This document shows positions 6,173-15,496 of a DNA stretch of 40,431 nucleotides, piece by piece. Within the stretch, counting starts at the first letter, position 1; the number at the start of each line of letters is the position of its first letter. A program made the position numbers and the translations under genes. Under the pieces are notes generated by a model. It had not been told where the DNA came from. It did not search any database and saw nothing but the letters and a program-made list of their open reading frames with translations. Source of the DNA: an uncultured Lachnospiraceae bacterium (lineage in GTDB: Bacteria; Bacillota; Clostridia; Lachnospirales; Lachnospiraceae); NCBI GenBank assembly GCA_910585075.1, contig CAJUED010000035.1, positions 1 to 40,431 on the forward strand. The letters run 5' to 3'.

Positions 6173-9115
6173 ATGACAGAGAAGATTAAAAAGCACCAGG
6201 AAACGTTGGTCATTATTCTGATTGTTATTTGTATAGGCGCCATCATGATAGGCGGAGTAAATCACATATGGAAGCTGCGACGTAATCTTAAGGATAACGG
6301 GATTCAAAATCTCATGACCGTGACGGTACAGCAGCAGCAGGCTTTTGACAGTTTTATTGCGGAGGACAGGGAACAGGTGCAGAGCTTTGCCGATTTTTTT
6401 GCGGGTACAGAGGTGGGACCTGAGGAGATTCAGCAATTGCTGAAATTATCAAATGACCCTGACGCAATTTATCTGGTAATGTGCCTGGACGAAGGCTGGA
6501 TATGCGGAACCTCTTTTGAGGATGTTCGTCAACTGGATGAGGAAAATCTGGATCTTTATCGTTCCCTGACGGAAGGAGGAGGCGTCCGTGACAGCTATAC
6601 GGGACTTTACTCCGGCACTTCCCGGTTTGGTTATTATGAGACTTTTACTTTCAGGGACGGAGACAAAGGCCTGATTCAAAAAAGCTATGATCGCAGTAAA
6701 ATTTATGAAACATTTTCCCTCTCATTTTATAATGACAAGGGATTTACCTATATTGTGAATCAGCAGGGAAACATTTTATTGTGGCCGGCTGACAAGGGAG
6801 AAATTTCTTCCGACAATATTTTTGATATGCTCACTGCTGAGCAGGGTCTCCCGAAGGATATTGATTTCCTGAAGGATGAACTGAAAAATCACAGAGCAGG
6901 GAGCATGACCATATCGGGGGACGGAGGAGAACTGGCTTATACTTATGTCCCCTCCCAAGTTGTAGAAGGATGGTATCTGATCTCCGTAGTTCCCGGGGAG
7001 GACATTGCAGAGGAATCGAATCAGATACTCCTGGATTTTCAGATGTCCTTAGGGCTCCTTATTTTGGTTTTGTTCATTTGCGCTTTGTTCATTCTGCTGA
7101 TCTGGCGCACCCAGAGAGATTTGATTGCAAAGGACAGGGAGATTGTCTACCAGATGCAGCTTTTTGACATCTTTGCTACATATCTTGCCAACAATACCAA
7201 CGACGTCTATATGATGCTTGACCATGAGACGGAGGAATTTGAGTATATCAGTCCCAATGTGGAGCGGGTAATGGGGGTAAAGGCAGAAGGCTTTAAACAG
7301 TATATGTGGGACAGCGATTTTGCCATGAATTCTGAAGGTACCAGAATTTACTATGATGAGTTGAATGCTATGGTGCCCGGTGATGTGAAGACCCGGAATG
7401 TGGAGCGGGTCAATCCCAAGACAGGCGAACACAGATTTTTTGTGGAAAATGGTTATTGTGTTGAGATTCAGGGGCGGAGGAAGCGTGTGTCCTATATTTC
7501 TGACAGGACCGAAGAACAGAAAATCCAGGATTCCTTAAATGAGGCCCTGCAGATGGCTCGGATTGCCAGCGAAGCAAAGAGCGCTTTTCTTAGCAATGTC
7601 AGCCATGACATCCGTACGCCCATGAATGCGATTATCGGCTTTTTAGCCCTGATGCGCAATGAAGTGAACAACCCTGACGCGGTGATGGAGTACAATAAGC
7701 GGATAGACGCCGCCAGCCAGCATTTGTTGGGCTTGATTAATGATGTGCTGGATATGAACAAAATAGAGAGCGGCAGTACCACACTGAACATTTCCGAGAT
7801 GAATCTGGCGGAAGTGATTGATGAGATCAACAATATCATCAGGCCTCAGACCAAAGCGAAAAATCAGACTTTTGAAATTAATGCCTCTCACTTAAATTAT
7901 GAGCATGTGCTTGGGGATAAACTGCGTCTTAACCAGATACTGATTAATTTAATGTCAAATGCCGTGAAGTACACGCCGGAAAACGGAGACATACAGCTAC
8001 AGGTGGAGGAGCTTCCCCAGGTATTGCCTGATTACACCCGCATTCGTTTTACCGTCAGGGACAGCGGCATGGGTATGAGTGAGGACTACCTGAAGGTGAT
8101 TTTTGACCCCTTTACCAGGGATGATGCGGCAGTAACAAATCAGATACAGGGTACCGGTCTTGGAATGGCTATCACCAAAAGTCTGGTGGATCTGATGGGC
8201 GGAACCATCCGGGTAGAAAGTGAGCAGGGAAAGGGAAGTACCTTTGTGGTGGAGCTGGAGCTGCGCATAGACGATCAGTCCAGGGAACCGGAGTTTTGGA
8301 ATGAACATGGTGTAACCAGAATGATTGTAACGGATGACGAGGAGGAGGTTTGCCGCAATATTGTAAAGACCATGTCAAGTACAGGCGTGGAGGTGGATTA
8401 TGCCACCAGTGGTGAGAAGCTGATTGAAATAATGCGTGCGAACCGGGAGGCGGGGAACCCTTACGACCTTATTTTGCTTGACTGGAAGATGCCCGACCTA
8501 AACGGACTTGAGACTGCCCGGCTGATCAGACAGAAGTATTCCCAAAAGATTCCTATTCTTTTACTTACGGCCTATGACTGGAGCGATATTGAGGAGGAGG
8601 CCAGGGAAATCGGCGTGAACCACTTTATGCCGAAGCCCTTTTTCCTTAGCAGTTTTAAGGAGGCCATCCGCAGAGTTACGGGAGCGGGTAAGGAGCAGGA
8701 GGAGAGCATACATAACTTTATCCAGGGTATGCACATTATGGTGGTGGATGATATTGTGGCCAATCGAATGATTCTGGTAAAAATCCTCAGTACCTTAGGA
8801 GCCGACAGTGAAGTTGCAACCAATGGCAAGGAGGCAGTGGAAAAATTTGAAGCTTCCAGGCCGGGAGAATACGATATGATTCTCATGGATGTACAGATGC
8901 CGGTGATGGATGGCTATACGGCCACAAGAACGATTCGAACAAGCCGCCATCCGTCGGCAAAGACCATACCCATAATCGCCATGACGGCCAACGCATTTGT
9001 GGATGATGTGCGGGATGCCCTTGAGGCAGGAATGGACGCTCACGTTGCCAAGCCCATTCAGATTGACAAATTAAAGGAAACCATACAGCAGGTAATGGAG
9101 AGCCGTGCAAAATAG
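6173..9115 (+). CDS. Membrane hybrid histidine kinase with two C-terminal receiver domains
   Basis: The 980-residue start at 6173 is chosen because GTGGAGG lies 9 nt upstream; a TTG at 6155 would sit before that site. Order of parts: transmembrane helix (about 11-28), extracytoplasmic sensor of about 260 residues, second helix (about 290-312), PAS-like region (about 340-450), HisKA with H478 in SHDIRTPMNAI, HATPase with N box (LNQILINLMSNAVKY) and G boxes (DSGMGMS, GTGLGMAIT), then two receivers with phosphoacceptors D770 (LLDWKMP) and D906 (MDVQMPVMDG). Both receivers keep the Asp pair and Lys. No DNA-binding output domain is fused and no response regulator is adjacent, so the output route is unknown. 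It resembles multi-receiver sensors common in Lachnospiraceae that act on cyclic-di-GMP or chemotaxis-like outputs; that is only analogy. Confidence 0.93.
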   Translation: MTEKIKKHQETLVIILIVICIGAIMIGGVNHIWKLRRNLKDNGIQNLMTVTVQQQQAFDSFIAEDREQVQSFADFFAGTEVGPEEIQQLLKLSNDPDAIYLVMCLDEGWICGTSFEDVRQLDEENLDLYRSLTEGGGVRDSYTGLYSGTSRFGYYETFTFRDGDKGLIQKSYDRSKIYETFSLSFYNDKGFTYIVNQQGNILLWPADKGEISSDNIFDMLTAEQGLPKDIDFLKDELKNHRAGSMTISGDGGELAYTYVPSQVVEGWYLISVVPGEDIAEESNQILLDFQMSLGLLILVLFICALFILLIWRTQRDLIAKDREIVYQMQLFDIFATYLANNTNDVYMMLDHETEEFEYISPNVERVMGVKAEGFKQYMWDSDFAMNSEGTRIYYDELNAMVPGDVKTRNVERVNPKTGEHRFFVENGYCVEIQGRRKRVSYISDRTEEQKIQDSLNEALQMARIASEAKSAFLSNVSHDIRTPMNAIIGFLALMRNEVNNPDAVMEYNKRIDAASQHLLGLINDVLDMNKIESGSTTLNISEMNLAEVIDEINNIIRPQTKAKNQTFEINASHLNYEHVLGDKLRLNQILINLMSNAVKYTPENGDIQLQVEELPQVLPDYTRIRFTVRDSGMGMSEDYLKVIFDPFTRDDAAVTNQIQGTGLGMAITKSLVDLMGGTIRVESEQGKGSTFVVELELRIDDQSREPEFWNEHGVTRMIVTDDEEEVCRNIVKTMSSTGVEVDYATSGEKLIEIMRANREAGNPYDLILLDWKMPDLNGLETARLIRQKYSQKIPILLLTAYDWSDIEEEAREIGVNHFMPKPFFLSSFKEAIRRVTGAGKEQEESIHNFIQGMHIMVVDDIVANRMILVKILSTLGADSEVATNGKEAVEKFEASRPGEYDMILMDVQMPVMDGYTATRTIRTSRHPSAKTIPIIAMTANAFVDDVRDALEAGMDAHVAKPIQIDKLKETIQQVMESRAK

Positions 9116-9116
9116 G

Positions 9117-9172
9117 CATTCTTCATCAAGATTTGTGCTTGCACCCAAATTTGCGGGCTGTCGGCAAGAATG
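9117..9172 (+). repeat. Intercistronic structured element, copy A
   Basis: It starts right after the kinase stop. CATTCTT (9117-9123) pairs with AAGAATG (9166-9172), enclosing the family core TTTGTGCTTGCAC...CAAATTTGCGGGCTGTC. The closing strand abuts the TGGAGA ribosome site of the permease, so folding could affect its translation. The core matches copies at 21.2-21.3 kb. Confidence 0.6.
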
Positions 9173-9181
9173 GAGATTTTA

Positions 9182-10531
9182 ATGAAAAATATCTCAAAAG
9201 AATACTCAGCTGAGGAAAGTATTTTTGAAAATTATGCAACGGAGCCGGTGCCTGAGGCAAAGCGCCTGGGCTGGATGTCTCAGGGCATGGTTTGGTCAGG
9301 AGTGGCTTATTGTCTGGCAATGTTTTCTGTGGGAGGCATGCTGGCCGGCTCCATGAAGTTTACCTCTTTCATTCTGGCTGTATTTTGGGGTTCTCTTATT
9401 GTTGCCGTGATTGGGACTCTGATTGGAATGATTGGAGCGAAAACCCATCTTGCCTCTGCCTTTAATTCCCGGTTTACACTGGGGGTCAAGGGCGGCAAGA
9501 TTTTCGGCCTGATTTTGGCCGTTTCTCTGTCCGGCTGGTTCGGATACCAATGCTATTACTTTGCAGGCAGTATCATATCGGCCCTTAAAATGTTCGGTTT
9601 CTCAGGGGGATTTACTCCCGTCTGGGCTATTATAGGCGGTGTGCTTATGATGATCACCGCTGTGGCAGGGCTTGGGGGAATTACGCTGATTTCCAACATG
9701 GGAGTACCGCTGCTATTTCTCATAGCGGTGCTTACGATAATAGGCACGGTGCAAAATGTGGATTTTTCCGTGCTGCAGGCAGCTTCTGCAAATGCTTCGG
9801 ACGGTATGAGAGTATCGAACGGCATTGTCATTGTGGTGGGCAGTTACATTACGGGAGCGTGTCTGGTTCCCGATCTGTCCCGTTTTTCAAAGAGCAGGAA
9901 GGATGCCGTCTGCGGTTGTGTTTCAGGATTTATGGTTGCTTATCCGCTTTTGTTCCTGCTGGGCGGCTTTTTATTTTATGCTTATGGCACTTCCGACCCC
10001 TGTGAGGTGCTGGTACTTCACTGCGGTCTTGGAATTTTTGCGCCTTTTCTGGTTTTTATTTCCACCTGGACCACAAACGATTACAATCTTTACTGCTCGG
10101 TGCTTGGATTTGCCAATGCGCTGGAGGATAACATGAAATTGCCCACATGGCTGTTGACTTTGCTGGTGGGCGGTATCTCTACTTTGCTGGGCGCCTTGGG
10201 TATAGTGAAGACTTTCACTTTTTTTCTGGATGTGGTGAGTGTCCTGATTCCTCCTGTGGCGGCGGTTATCATTGCGGATTACTATTTTTATAACCGTGGC
10301 AGCGGGCTTTATGATTATAAAAATGCAGGCAGGTTGGAGGAATTTCGAGTGAACACCTGCTTTTCCGCGCTTGCAGGTATTGCGGCAGGGATGTTGTGCA
10401 ACTATGGGCATATCGGTGTTTTGGATGAATTGTGCGCGGTGGTGCCGTCCTGTCTTGTTGCAATGCTGGTCAGTGTTATTGTTCTTATTATTTATAATAC
10501 AATTACCCGTTCAGGTAAAATGGCGGCCTGA
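9182..10531 (+). CDS. NCS1-family cytosine/purine-type permease
   Basis: The protein has about 449 residues. The ATG at 9182 is preferred because TGGAGA lies 5 nt before it; an ATG at 9170 overlaps that site. About twelve hydrophobic segments are present. The N-terminal region before helix 1 (ENYATEPVPEAKRLGW) and helix 1 itself (WSGVAYCLAMFSVGGML) look like CodB/NCS1 cytosine and purine permeases, as do the downstream WTTNDYNLY in the middle of the protein and SVLIPPVAAVIIADYYF near helix 10. Such proteins bring in nucleobases or related compounds with H+ or Na+. No cytosine deaminase or other salvage gene is next to it, so the substrate is open. It follows the kinase at 66 bp and may share its transcript. 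Confidence 0.85.
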   Translation: MKNISKEYSAEESIFENYATEPVPEAKRLGWMSQGMVWSGVAYCLAMFSVGGMLAGSMKFTSFILAVFWGSLIVAVIGTLIGMIGAKTHLASAFNSRFTLGVKGGKIFGLILAVSLSGWFGYQCYYFAGSIISALKMFGFSGGFTPVWAIIGGVLMMITAVAGLGGITLISNMGVPLLFLIAVLTIIGTVQNVDFSVLQAASANASDGMRVSNGIVIVVGSYITGACLVPDLSRFSKSRKDAVCGCVSGFMVAYPLLFLLGGFLFYAYGTSDPCEVLVLHCGLGIFAPFLVFISTWTTNDYNLYCSVLGFANALEDNMKLPTWLLTLLVGGISTLLGALGIVKTFTFFLDVVSVLIPPVAAVIIADYYFYNRGSGLYDYKNAGRLEEFRVNTCFSALAGIAAGMLCNYGHIGVLDELCAVVPSCLVAMLVSVIVLIIYNTITRSGKMAA

Positions 10532-10539
10532 ACGGGTAA
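10503..10539 (+). terminator. Inverted repeat spanning the permease stop codon
   Basis: TTACCCGTTCAGG and its exact complement (13 bp) flank an 11-nt loop and straddle the TGA. No T-run follows, so it may stabilise the mRNA end or act with the small hairpin GGGACA-GGCT-TGTCCC just downstream (10564-10579). Confidence 0.4.
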
Positions 10540-10593
10540 CGTCTGAATTTATGGAGCTTTCAGGGGACAGGCTTGTCCCTTGTAAGCTTTATT

Positions 10594-12111
10594 TTATTGC
10601 ATATCTCTTTTTTGAAGCGTAACGGAATTTAATTCATAATATCTTGCCACGCCAAGATTTTCCCAATCCATTGTGTCAGGTTTCAAATCGCTGAAAAATA
10701 GCAATTTCGGTTGATGTTCCAACTCATTGATAATAACGTCTTCTCCGGAGCCATTTTGGTAAAGTGTAATTCGAGTATTTAATTCCCGTGCATAACCTGC
10801 GGCCTGTCCATTCCTTATGTCAGTGACAGCGGAAATCATCGTAAAATAGTGAGGCTCCGGAATAACCGTAATAATAGATGCGAAGCCCAAAAAAAACATG
10901 CAGCTTAATATCCACCAACAGAAGTCTGCGGACAGTTTATTTGAAAGCGTATGTGCCGCAGGATTATATGCTGCATATTTTTTCTGTATCCAGCCGGTTG
11001 TATAGCCGATACTTAATGTCAGCATTAATATGAAAACGCAATAAGTCAGTCCCTGAATCCTTCCCGCCCCAATGTTTCCCAATGCGTAAAGCGAGGGGGT
11101 AAACATAGCTGATGTAACACAATATCCATAAGTGAGCGCCAATATGGGACAGGGAAATTTAAAATCCACCTTTTTTGCAATATTCCAAAATAGTGGAATC
11201 ATTATGAGAATCATAAAAATAATCGGCCAGGTAATCCATTGGCTTAAACCTAAGTCGAGACAGTAATAAAAAGAAACGAAAACAGCCTTAAAGGGTGACA
11301 TGGCGGGCTCTTGTGCCCTGACATGGTTTCCCGGTGCGGCAAAACTTAAAATAGCGCCAAGCACGCAGAATCCCATAGGTATAATTAATGCCTTATAGTT
11401 TTTCCATTTTTTAGATATTGTAATAAAAAATATTATGGTTGCAACGATGATCAGGGCATTTAAGGCGGACATCTGATTGCCGCCGCCTACCAGAAAACCC
11501 AGGATGGAAGCCGGAACAATGCGCAGGATTTTCCTCTTTTCTCCGCCCCATGCAATGGTAATCAGCATTCCCAGAAAGAATAATTCCAATGAAAAGATAA
11601 ATGTATAATTGATTGCGCCGCTATACCAATAAAGTAGCTCTGTCCTCTCCTGTGGGCGCATACATTGCACCAGCATAATTAAAATCAGCATGGATATACT
11701 AAGACAGCTGTATTTATCCGCCTTGAAAAACTTGCCAAGAAGGCGGAACAAAAAATACGGTACGGAAACGGTCAGCGCCGCAATGACAATAAGTGTGGTG
11801 AGACCATACCAGTGCTCTCCCCAGATATTTGGCGGTAAAGTGGACAAAAAGGCTGATGTAAAACATCCCCTCCATTGAGTATACTCCCAAATGACTCTGT
11901 CAAAGGCTTCTTTTAATACGGCGACTAAGGAATGGGTGGCATTCCAGGCCTGATAACATCTGACACCGTTTGTATAATCATCAGCACTGGGAAAAGCATA
12001 CCTTGCAATGTAAAGAACGGGCAATAGACTTAGGAAGTAAAAGTATGTGAGAAAAAGTGCTAAATTTTCAGGAGTTATTATTTTTTTTACCCATTTTTCA
12101 AAATATTTCAT
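10594..12111 (-). CDS. Polytopic membrane protein (DUF6056/GT-C-like)
   Basis: The protein has 505 residues with about eleven hydrophobic segments. Between the first two there is a long outside loop with the acidic pair ADDYTNG and then QWRGCFTSAF, a layout seen in GT-C glycosyltransferase-like and DUF6056 proteins, where an acidic motif in the first loop is catalytic. The C-terminal part is a soluble, probably extracytoplasmic domain of about 85 residues. Its start codon overlaps the stop of the upstream gene by 4 bp (ATGA), so both are translated together. A role in adding or moving sugars on cell-surface polymers is likely by analogy; donor and acceptor are unknown. It is A/T-richer than its neighbours. 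Confidence 0.6.
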   Translation of the reverse strand: MKYFEKWVKKIITPENLALFLTYFYFLSLLPVLYIARYAFPSADDYTNGVRCYQAWNATHSLVAVLKEAFDRVIWEYTQWRGCFTSAFLSTLPPNIWGEHWYGLTTLIVIAALTVSVPYFLFRLLGKFFKADKYSCLSISMLILIMLVQCMRPQERTELLYWYSGAINYTFIFSLELFFLGMLITIAWGGEKRKILRIVPASILGFLVGGGNQMSALNALIIVATIIFFITISKKWKNYKALIIPMGFCVLGAILSFAAPGNHVRAQEPAMSPFKAVFVSFYYCLDLGLSQWITWPIIFMILIMIPLFWNIAKKVDFKFPCPILALTYGYCVTSAMFTPSLYALGNIGAGRIQGLTYCVFILMLTLSIGYTTGWIQKKYAAYNPAAHTLSNKLSADFCWWILSCMFFLGFASIITVIPEPHYFTMISAVTDIRNGQAAGYARELNTRITLYQNGSGEDVIINELEHQPKLLFFSDLKPDTMDWENLGVARYYELNSVTLQKRDMQ

Positions 12112-13628
12112 AGATTATCCTCCGTTTTCCTGAATAATCGGCACACCAGCCTGAAACATCCGGCTGCTGCTAAGGGCAGTAGCAAGACAAAGTAAAACAG
12201 CACATATCTGGACTTTGCTTCCCATATCATATGAAACATCATCCCGCCAAATATGTTTAAGACAAGATACGAAATTTCCAGGTTCCATTTTTTCAGGAAC
12301 CTGCATCCCCATATGGCGGTGCCTGAAAAAATGAGAAAATGATAAACATTCATAATGGCCAGCAGTAACTCTCTCCCTTTTCCATATAAAAAGAAAAGCG
12401 CAACTTCCGATTGGGGCTCCACATCTCTGCTGTACCATTCATTGGTGAGCATGGATAGAAATGTGGGGTCATTCCACTGGGAAGTAAACTTATGGTACAA
12501 AAAGGATAACCCATGGCGGGGATTTGAAACAAGTTCCGCCAGAGACTGCTTTATATCTGTAATACAAGTGTCAACCGTCAATTCTCTGTCATACCCGCAG
12601 TCCTGATAAGTGCCTATATTATAACCATTATACCACCCGGCCGCCGCGCCGTTTCCGTCAGACTCCTGCAGTCCCATAGCAACCCAGGCAATTTTAGGTA
12701 TTCCTTCCGGCAGCTGATGGCCGCTGCGCATCTCATAAATGCTGTTGACCAACAGGGTTCCCATTTGGGAAATTATGAGCAATCCTATCAGGGGTAACAG
12801 GAGTTTTATGTTCTTTGTATTTATTACATGTAAAATGATTACAATAACAGTTGCAATAACGATAATATAGAGATTTGTTTTCATGACAATGCCGATTGCA
12901 AGCCAGAGAGAGGCGGCAAACAGTTCTTTTATTTTATCAGTTTTCAAGTATCGGATGACATGGTAAATGGCGTTTGCTCCCATGCACCATCCGGGAACGT
13001 CCCCGTAAATAAATGTTGCCAGTAAAAATAAAGGAAGCATACCCATGCTTAACAGCATTTCCAGCTTATAGATACGTTCGTCTTCAAATATTTCAAGGGT
13101 GAGCCGCCCCAGTATCCGGACAATGTCAAGAATACACACAATGTTAAGCAGCTCAAAAACGATATAATTTTCAATGCCAAAAATTTTATATCCCAGCTCC
13201 AGTATAAAGACAAATCCCAGCTGGAAAGGATAATTATACAGATATCCGCCTTCTCCAATCATATAGTCGCCATTCAAAAAGTCTATAGCAATCTGGCTTA
13301 AAAAGTCACTGTCACACTTTGCAATACAGCGGAACAACAGTACCGCTCCCAGACAAAAACCGCCAACCCAGATAAGTGCAATTTTGGTAAGCTTATCAGC
13401 ATTTATATTTTTTATTTGCACGAAAAAAAATAACAGCAATACCGCCGCCCCGGCAGCAACCAGCACGAGCAGGGGATTGTCCCATTTATATTTGGCGGAT
13501 TCGATATACTGGTGCATTTCAAAATAGGTTGTTCTGGTTAAGCTGTTTATCACGTTAAAGCCTATTATTATAATAAACGGAATTAAGTAAATAAATGTTA
13601 ATGTCTTTATGAGTTTCGCTCTGTTCAT
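12108..13628 (-). CDS. Polytopic membrane protein, GT-C glycosyltransferase-like
   Basis: The protein has 506 residues with a cluster of about eleven to twelve hydrophobic helices. The first outside loop contains RCIAKCDSDFLSQIA and GGYLYNYPFQLGF, similar to the dolichyl-phosphate-mannose-type (GT39/PMT-like) loop of bacterial membrane glycosyltransferases. A soluble segment of about 100 residues (ESDGNGAAAGWYNGYNIG onward) lies before the last three helices. The start follows GGAGAAAAC. It forms a two-gene unit with the downstream DUF6056-like gene through a 4-bp overlap. The likely job is using a lipid-linked sugar on the outer face of the membrane. This is family-level inference, as no exact family could be named. 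Confidence 0.6.
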   Translation of the reverse strand: MNRAKLIKTLTFIYLIPFIIIIGFNVINSLTRTTYFEMHQYIESAKYKWDNPLLVLVAAGAAVLLLFFFVQIKNINADKLTKIALIWVGGFCLGAVLLFRCIAKCDSDFLSQIAIDFLNGDYMIGEGGYLYNYPFQLGFVFILELGYKIFGIENYIVFELLNIVCILDIVRILGRLTLEIFEDERIYKLEMLLSMGMLPLFLLATFIYGDVPGWCMGANAIYHVIRYLKTDKIKELFAASLWLAIGIVMKTNLYIIVIATVIVIILHVINTKNIKLLLPLIGLLIISQMGTLLVNSIYEMRSGHQLPEGIPKIAWVAMGLQESDGNGAAAGWYNGYNIGTYQDCGYDRELTVDTCITDIKQSLAELVSNPRHGLSFLYHKFTSQWNDPTFLSMLTNEWYSRDVEPQSEVALFFLYGKGRELLLAIMNVYHFLIFSGTAIWGCRFLKKWNLEISYLVLNIFGGMMFHMIWEAKSRYVLFYFVLLLPLAAAGCFRLVCRLFRKTEDNL

Positions 13629-13669
13629 GTTTTCTCCATTTTTGGTGTGCCTTGTTTCTTTGAATAATA

Positions 13670-13698
13670 ATTATATACATAATTGAGGCAAATGTACA
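13670..13698 (-). promoter_or_regulatory. Putative promoter of the minus-strand GT-C-like gene pair
   Basis: On the minus strand, TGTACA (13693-13698) and TATAAT (13670-13675) are 17 nt apart, about 40 nt before the start codon. Confidence 0.4.
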
Positions 13699-13739
13699 GA
13701 TTTATTCTTTCGGAACCGTGACGGCGGATGAAAAATTAC

Positions 13740-13768
13740 GTAACAGCTCAGCCTTGCTTCACTGTTAC
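13740..13768. repeat. Short inverted-repeat element of the GTAACAG family
   Basis: GTAACAG (13740-13746) and CTGTTAC (13762-13768) flank 15 nt, and the left end reads GTAACAGCTCAGCC, one base from the terminal motif of the element at 29.9-30.2 kb. It lies in the 299-bp divergent region between the GT-C-like pair and the cotH-like gene; I see no gene there. Confidence 0.4.
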
Positions 13769-13927
13769 AAAATTACTGTTATTGGCCACAGTTTATGAAA
13801 TCAAAAAAATATGTTTACCGTACTGGTGCTTATGAAAGAAATGGTGTAGAATAGGAATCGCAGTTTGTAAAATATTGATGTTTTTAAGAATATATTAAGG
13901 ATTCCGAACGGAAAAGGTTGAACGAAT

Positions 13928-15490
13928 ATGGGAAAAATGAGAAGAGGATTGCTGACAATCATACTTTCCTTGGCTTTTTTGTGTATTTATTTGAATTATG
14001 ACAGAATAGCAGACAGATTCCAAAAAGGCGTCATGAATGCGGAAGTGCTTTCCATGGAAGAAATCGATCTTTTGTGCGAGGGAAAGGAAGATGCATTTAT
14101 GGAGCCTGAGATTACCATAAATGGAGGAAAGGTCGCTTATGACAGTGAACAGAACCTACTGCTGGTGCCCCAGAATTTGGCGGAAGATGGGTTTGCAGGC
14201 AGGCTGCAGGTACCAGATGGGGAGCTGTATTTTCTGGAGGATGATGCTTTGGCCAATAAAGCGGAAACTCTCAGAGAAAGTAAGATGCTGCATTTGTTTT
14301 GGATAAGGGATACCCGGTGCTGGATGTATAACGTATATTTTACGGGAATGCCGGTAGCGTCTATGACTACGAAAGAAGTGACGGAGGAAGAAATCAGCAA
14401 TGGGGAAATATGGGTGTATGATCCCTATCACAATAACGCCCGGTATCAAACCGCGGAATGCTCCTGGCATTTAAGAGGCGGAGCCAGTTTGGGTTATGAG
14501 AAATCCAGTTATCGACTGTCATTGACGGATAAGAAACTGTCCCTTCTCGGAATGCGTCAGGATGACGACTGGATGCTCCATGGGCTGTATGATGACGAGG
14601 GACTGATCCATAATAAGTTTTCCTATGAAGTCTGGCATGAAATTGCCGCCAGCAACAATGTTGCCTATGATGAGGGAATCAACATGGAGTATGTGGAGCT
14701 GTTTCTGGATGATACCTATCTGGGTGTGTATGGCCTTTCGGAAAGAATCGACAGAAAATCATTAAACTTAAATGAAAGGGACATTCTGTATAAATGTAAG
14801 GACATGGCGCCTAGCCAGGATGACTTTTACAGTGAACTTACAGAGGAAATGCATCCTACTTTTGTGTGGAAATATCCCAAAGATTTTGAGATGGAGGACT
14901 GGGAGCCTTTAAGGGAGTGGGTTTCCATGTACTGTTTTGACGAATTTAAGGATTATGAATCCGGAAGTGCAATTTTAAACATGGAAAATGCGATAGATTA
15001 TAATTTGTTTAACCTGCTCACCTGTGGTATGGATAATGTTATGAAAAATATTTATTTTCAGGCGGACTATCAAAGCGACGGAAGCTACAAGTTTATTAAA
15101 ATTCCATGGGATCTTAATATGACTTGGGGAAATTCGTGGATTGATGATTATAACTGCAATTTTAACAGATTCCAGGAAAAGAATTTTGATGGTGAAGACG
15201 GATGGACGCCGGATATGCACAGACTATATCAGAGCAATCCGAAGGAAATCGGCAACCTGTTGGCTGACAGATGGCAGGAGCTTCGGCAGAATATTATTAC
15301 GAAGGAAGCCTTATATGAAAAACTGGATGCGGAGTTTTCCTATCTGTATGGCTCCGGAGCATATGTGAGAAACCGGCAGAAGTGGCCGCCGAAGGGTGAG
15401 TATTGGCAGGACGGTTATATTTATGAGTATGTTGACAGAAGGATTGACTTTTTGGATGGTTATATCGGAGGAATGGGGGAGGCAGAATAG
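13928..15490 (+). CDS. CotH-family kinase-like protein, membrane-anchored
   Basis: The protein has 520 residues with an uncleaved-looking N-terminal hydrophobic segment (about 7-22). CotH family signatures follow: WHLRGGASLGYEKSSYRLSL, then HNKFSYEVWHEIAA, VELFLDDTYLGVYGLSERID and the metal-binding type IPWDLNMTWGNSW. CotH proteins are secreted or spore-coat atypical kinases that phosphorylate coat proteins in Bacillus, and the fold is also found in surface-polymer and cellulosome contexts. Here the anchor suggests action outside the membrane. It is divergent from the two GT-C-like genes and only 6 bp before a yitT-family gene. A surface or spore-envelope role fits; substrates are unknown. 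The ribosome site (AAAGG) is weak. Confidence 0.85.
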   Translation: MGKMRRGLLTIILSLAFLCIYLNYDRIADRFQKGVMNAEVLSMEEIDLLCEGKEDAFMEPEITINGGKVAYDSEQNLLLVPQNLAEDGFAGRLQVPDGELYFLEDDALANKAETLRESKMLHLFWIRDTRCWMYNVYFTGMPVASMTTKEVTEEEISNGEIWVYDPYHNNARYQTAECSWHLRGGASLGYEKSSYRLSLTDKKLSLLGMRQDDDWMLHGLYDDEGLIHNKFSYEVWHEIAASNNVAYDEGINMEYVELFLDDTYLGVYGLSERIDRKSLNLNERDILYKCKDMAPSQDDFYSELTEEMHPTFVWKYPKDFEMEDWEPLREWVSMYCFDEFKDYESGSAILNMENAIDYNLFNLLTCGMDNVMKNIYFQADYQSDGSYKFIKIPWDLNMTWGNSWIDDYNCNFNRFQEKNFDGEDGWTPDMHRLYQSNPKEIGNLLADRWQELRQNIITKEALYEKLDAEFSYLYGSGAYVRNRQKWPPKGEYWQDGYIYEYVDRRIDFLDGYIGGMGEAE

Positions 15491-15496
15491 AAGATT

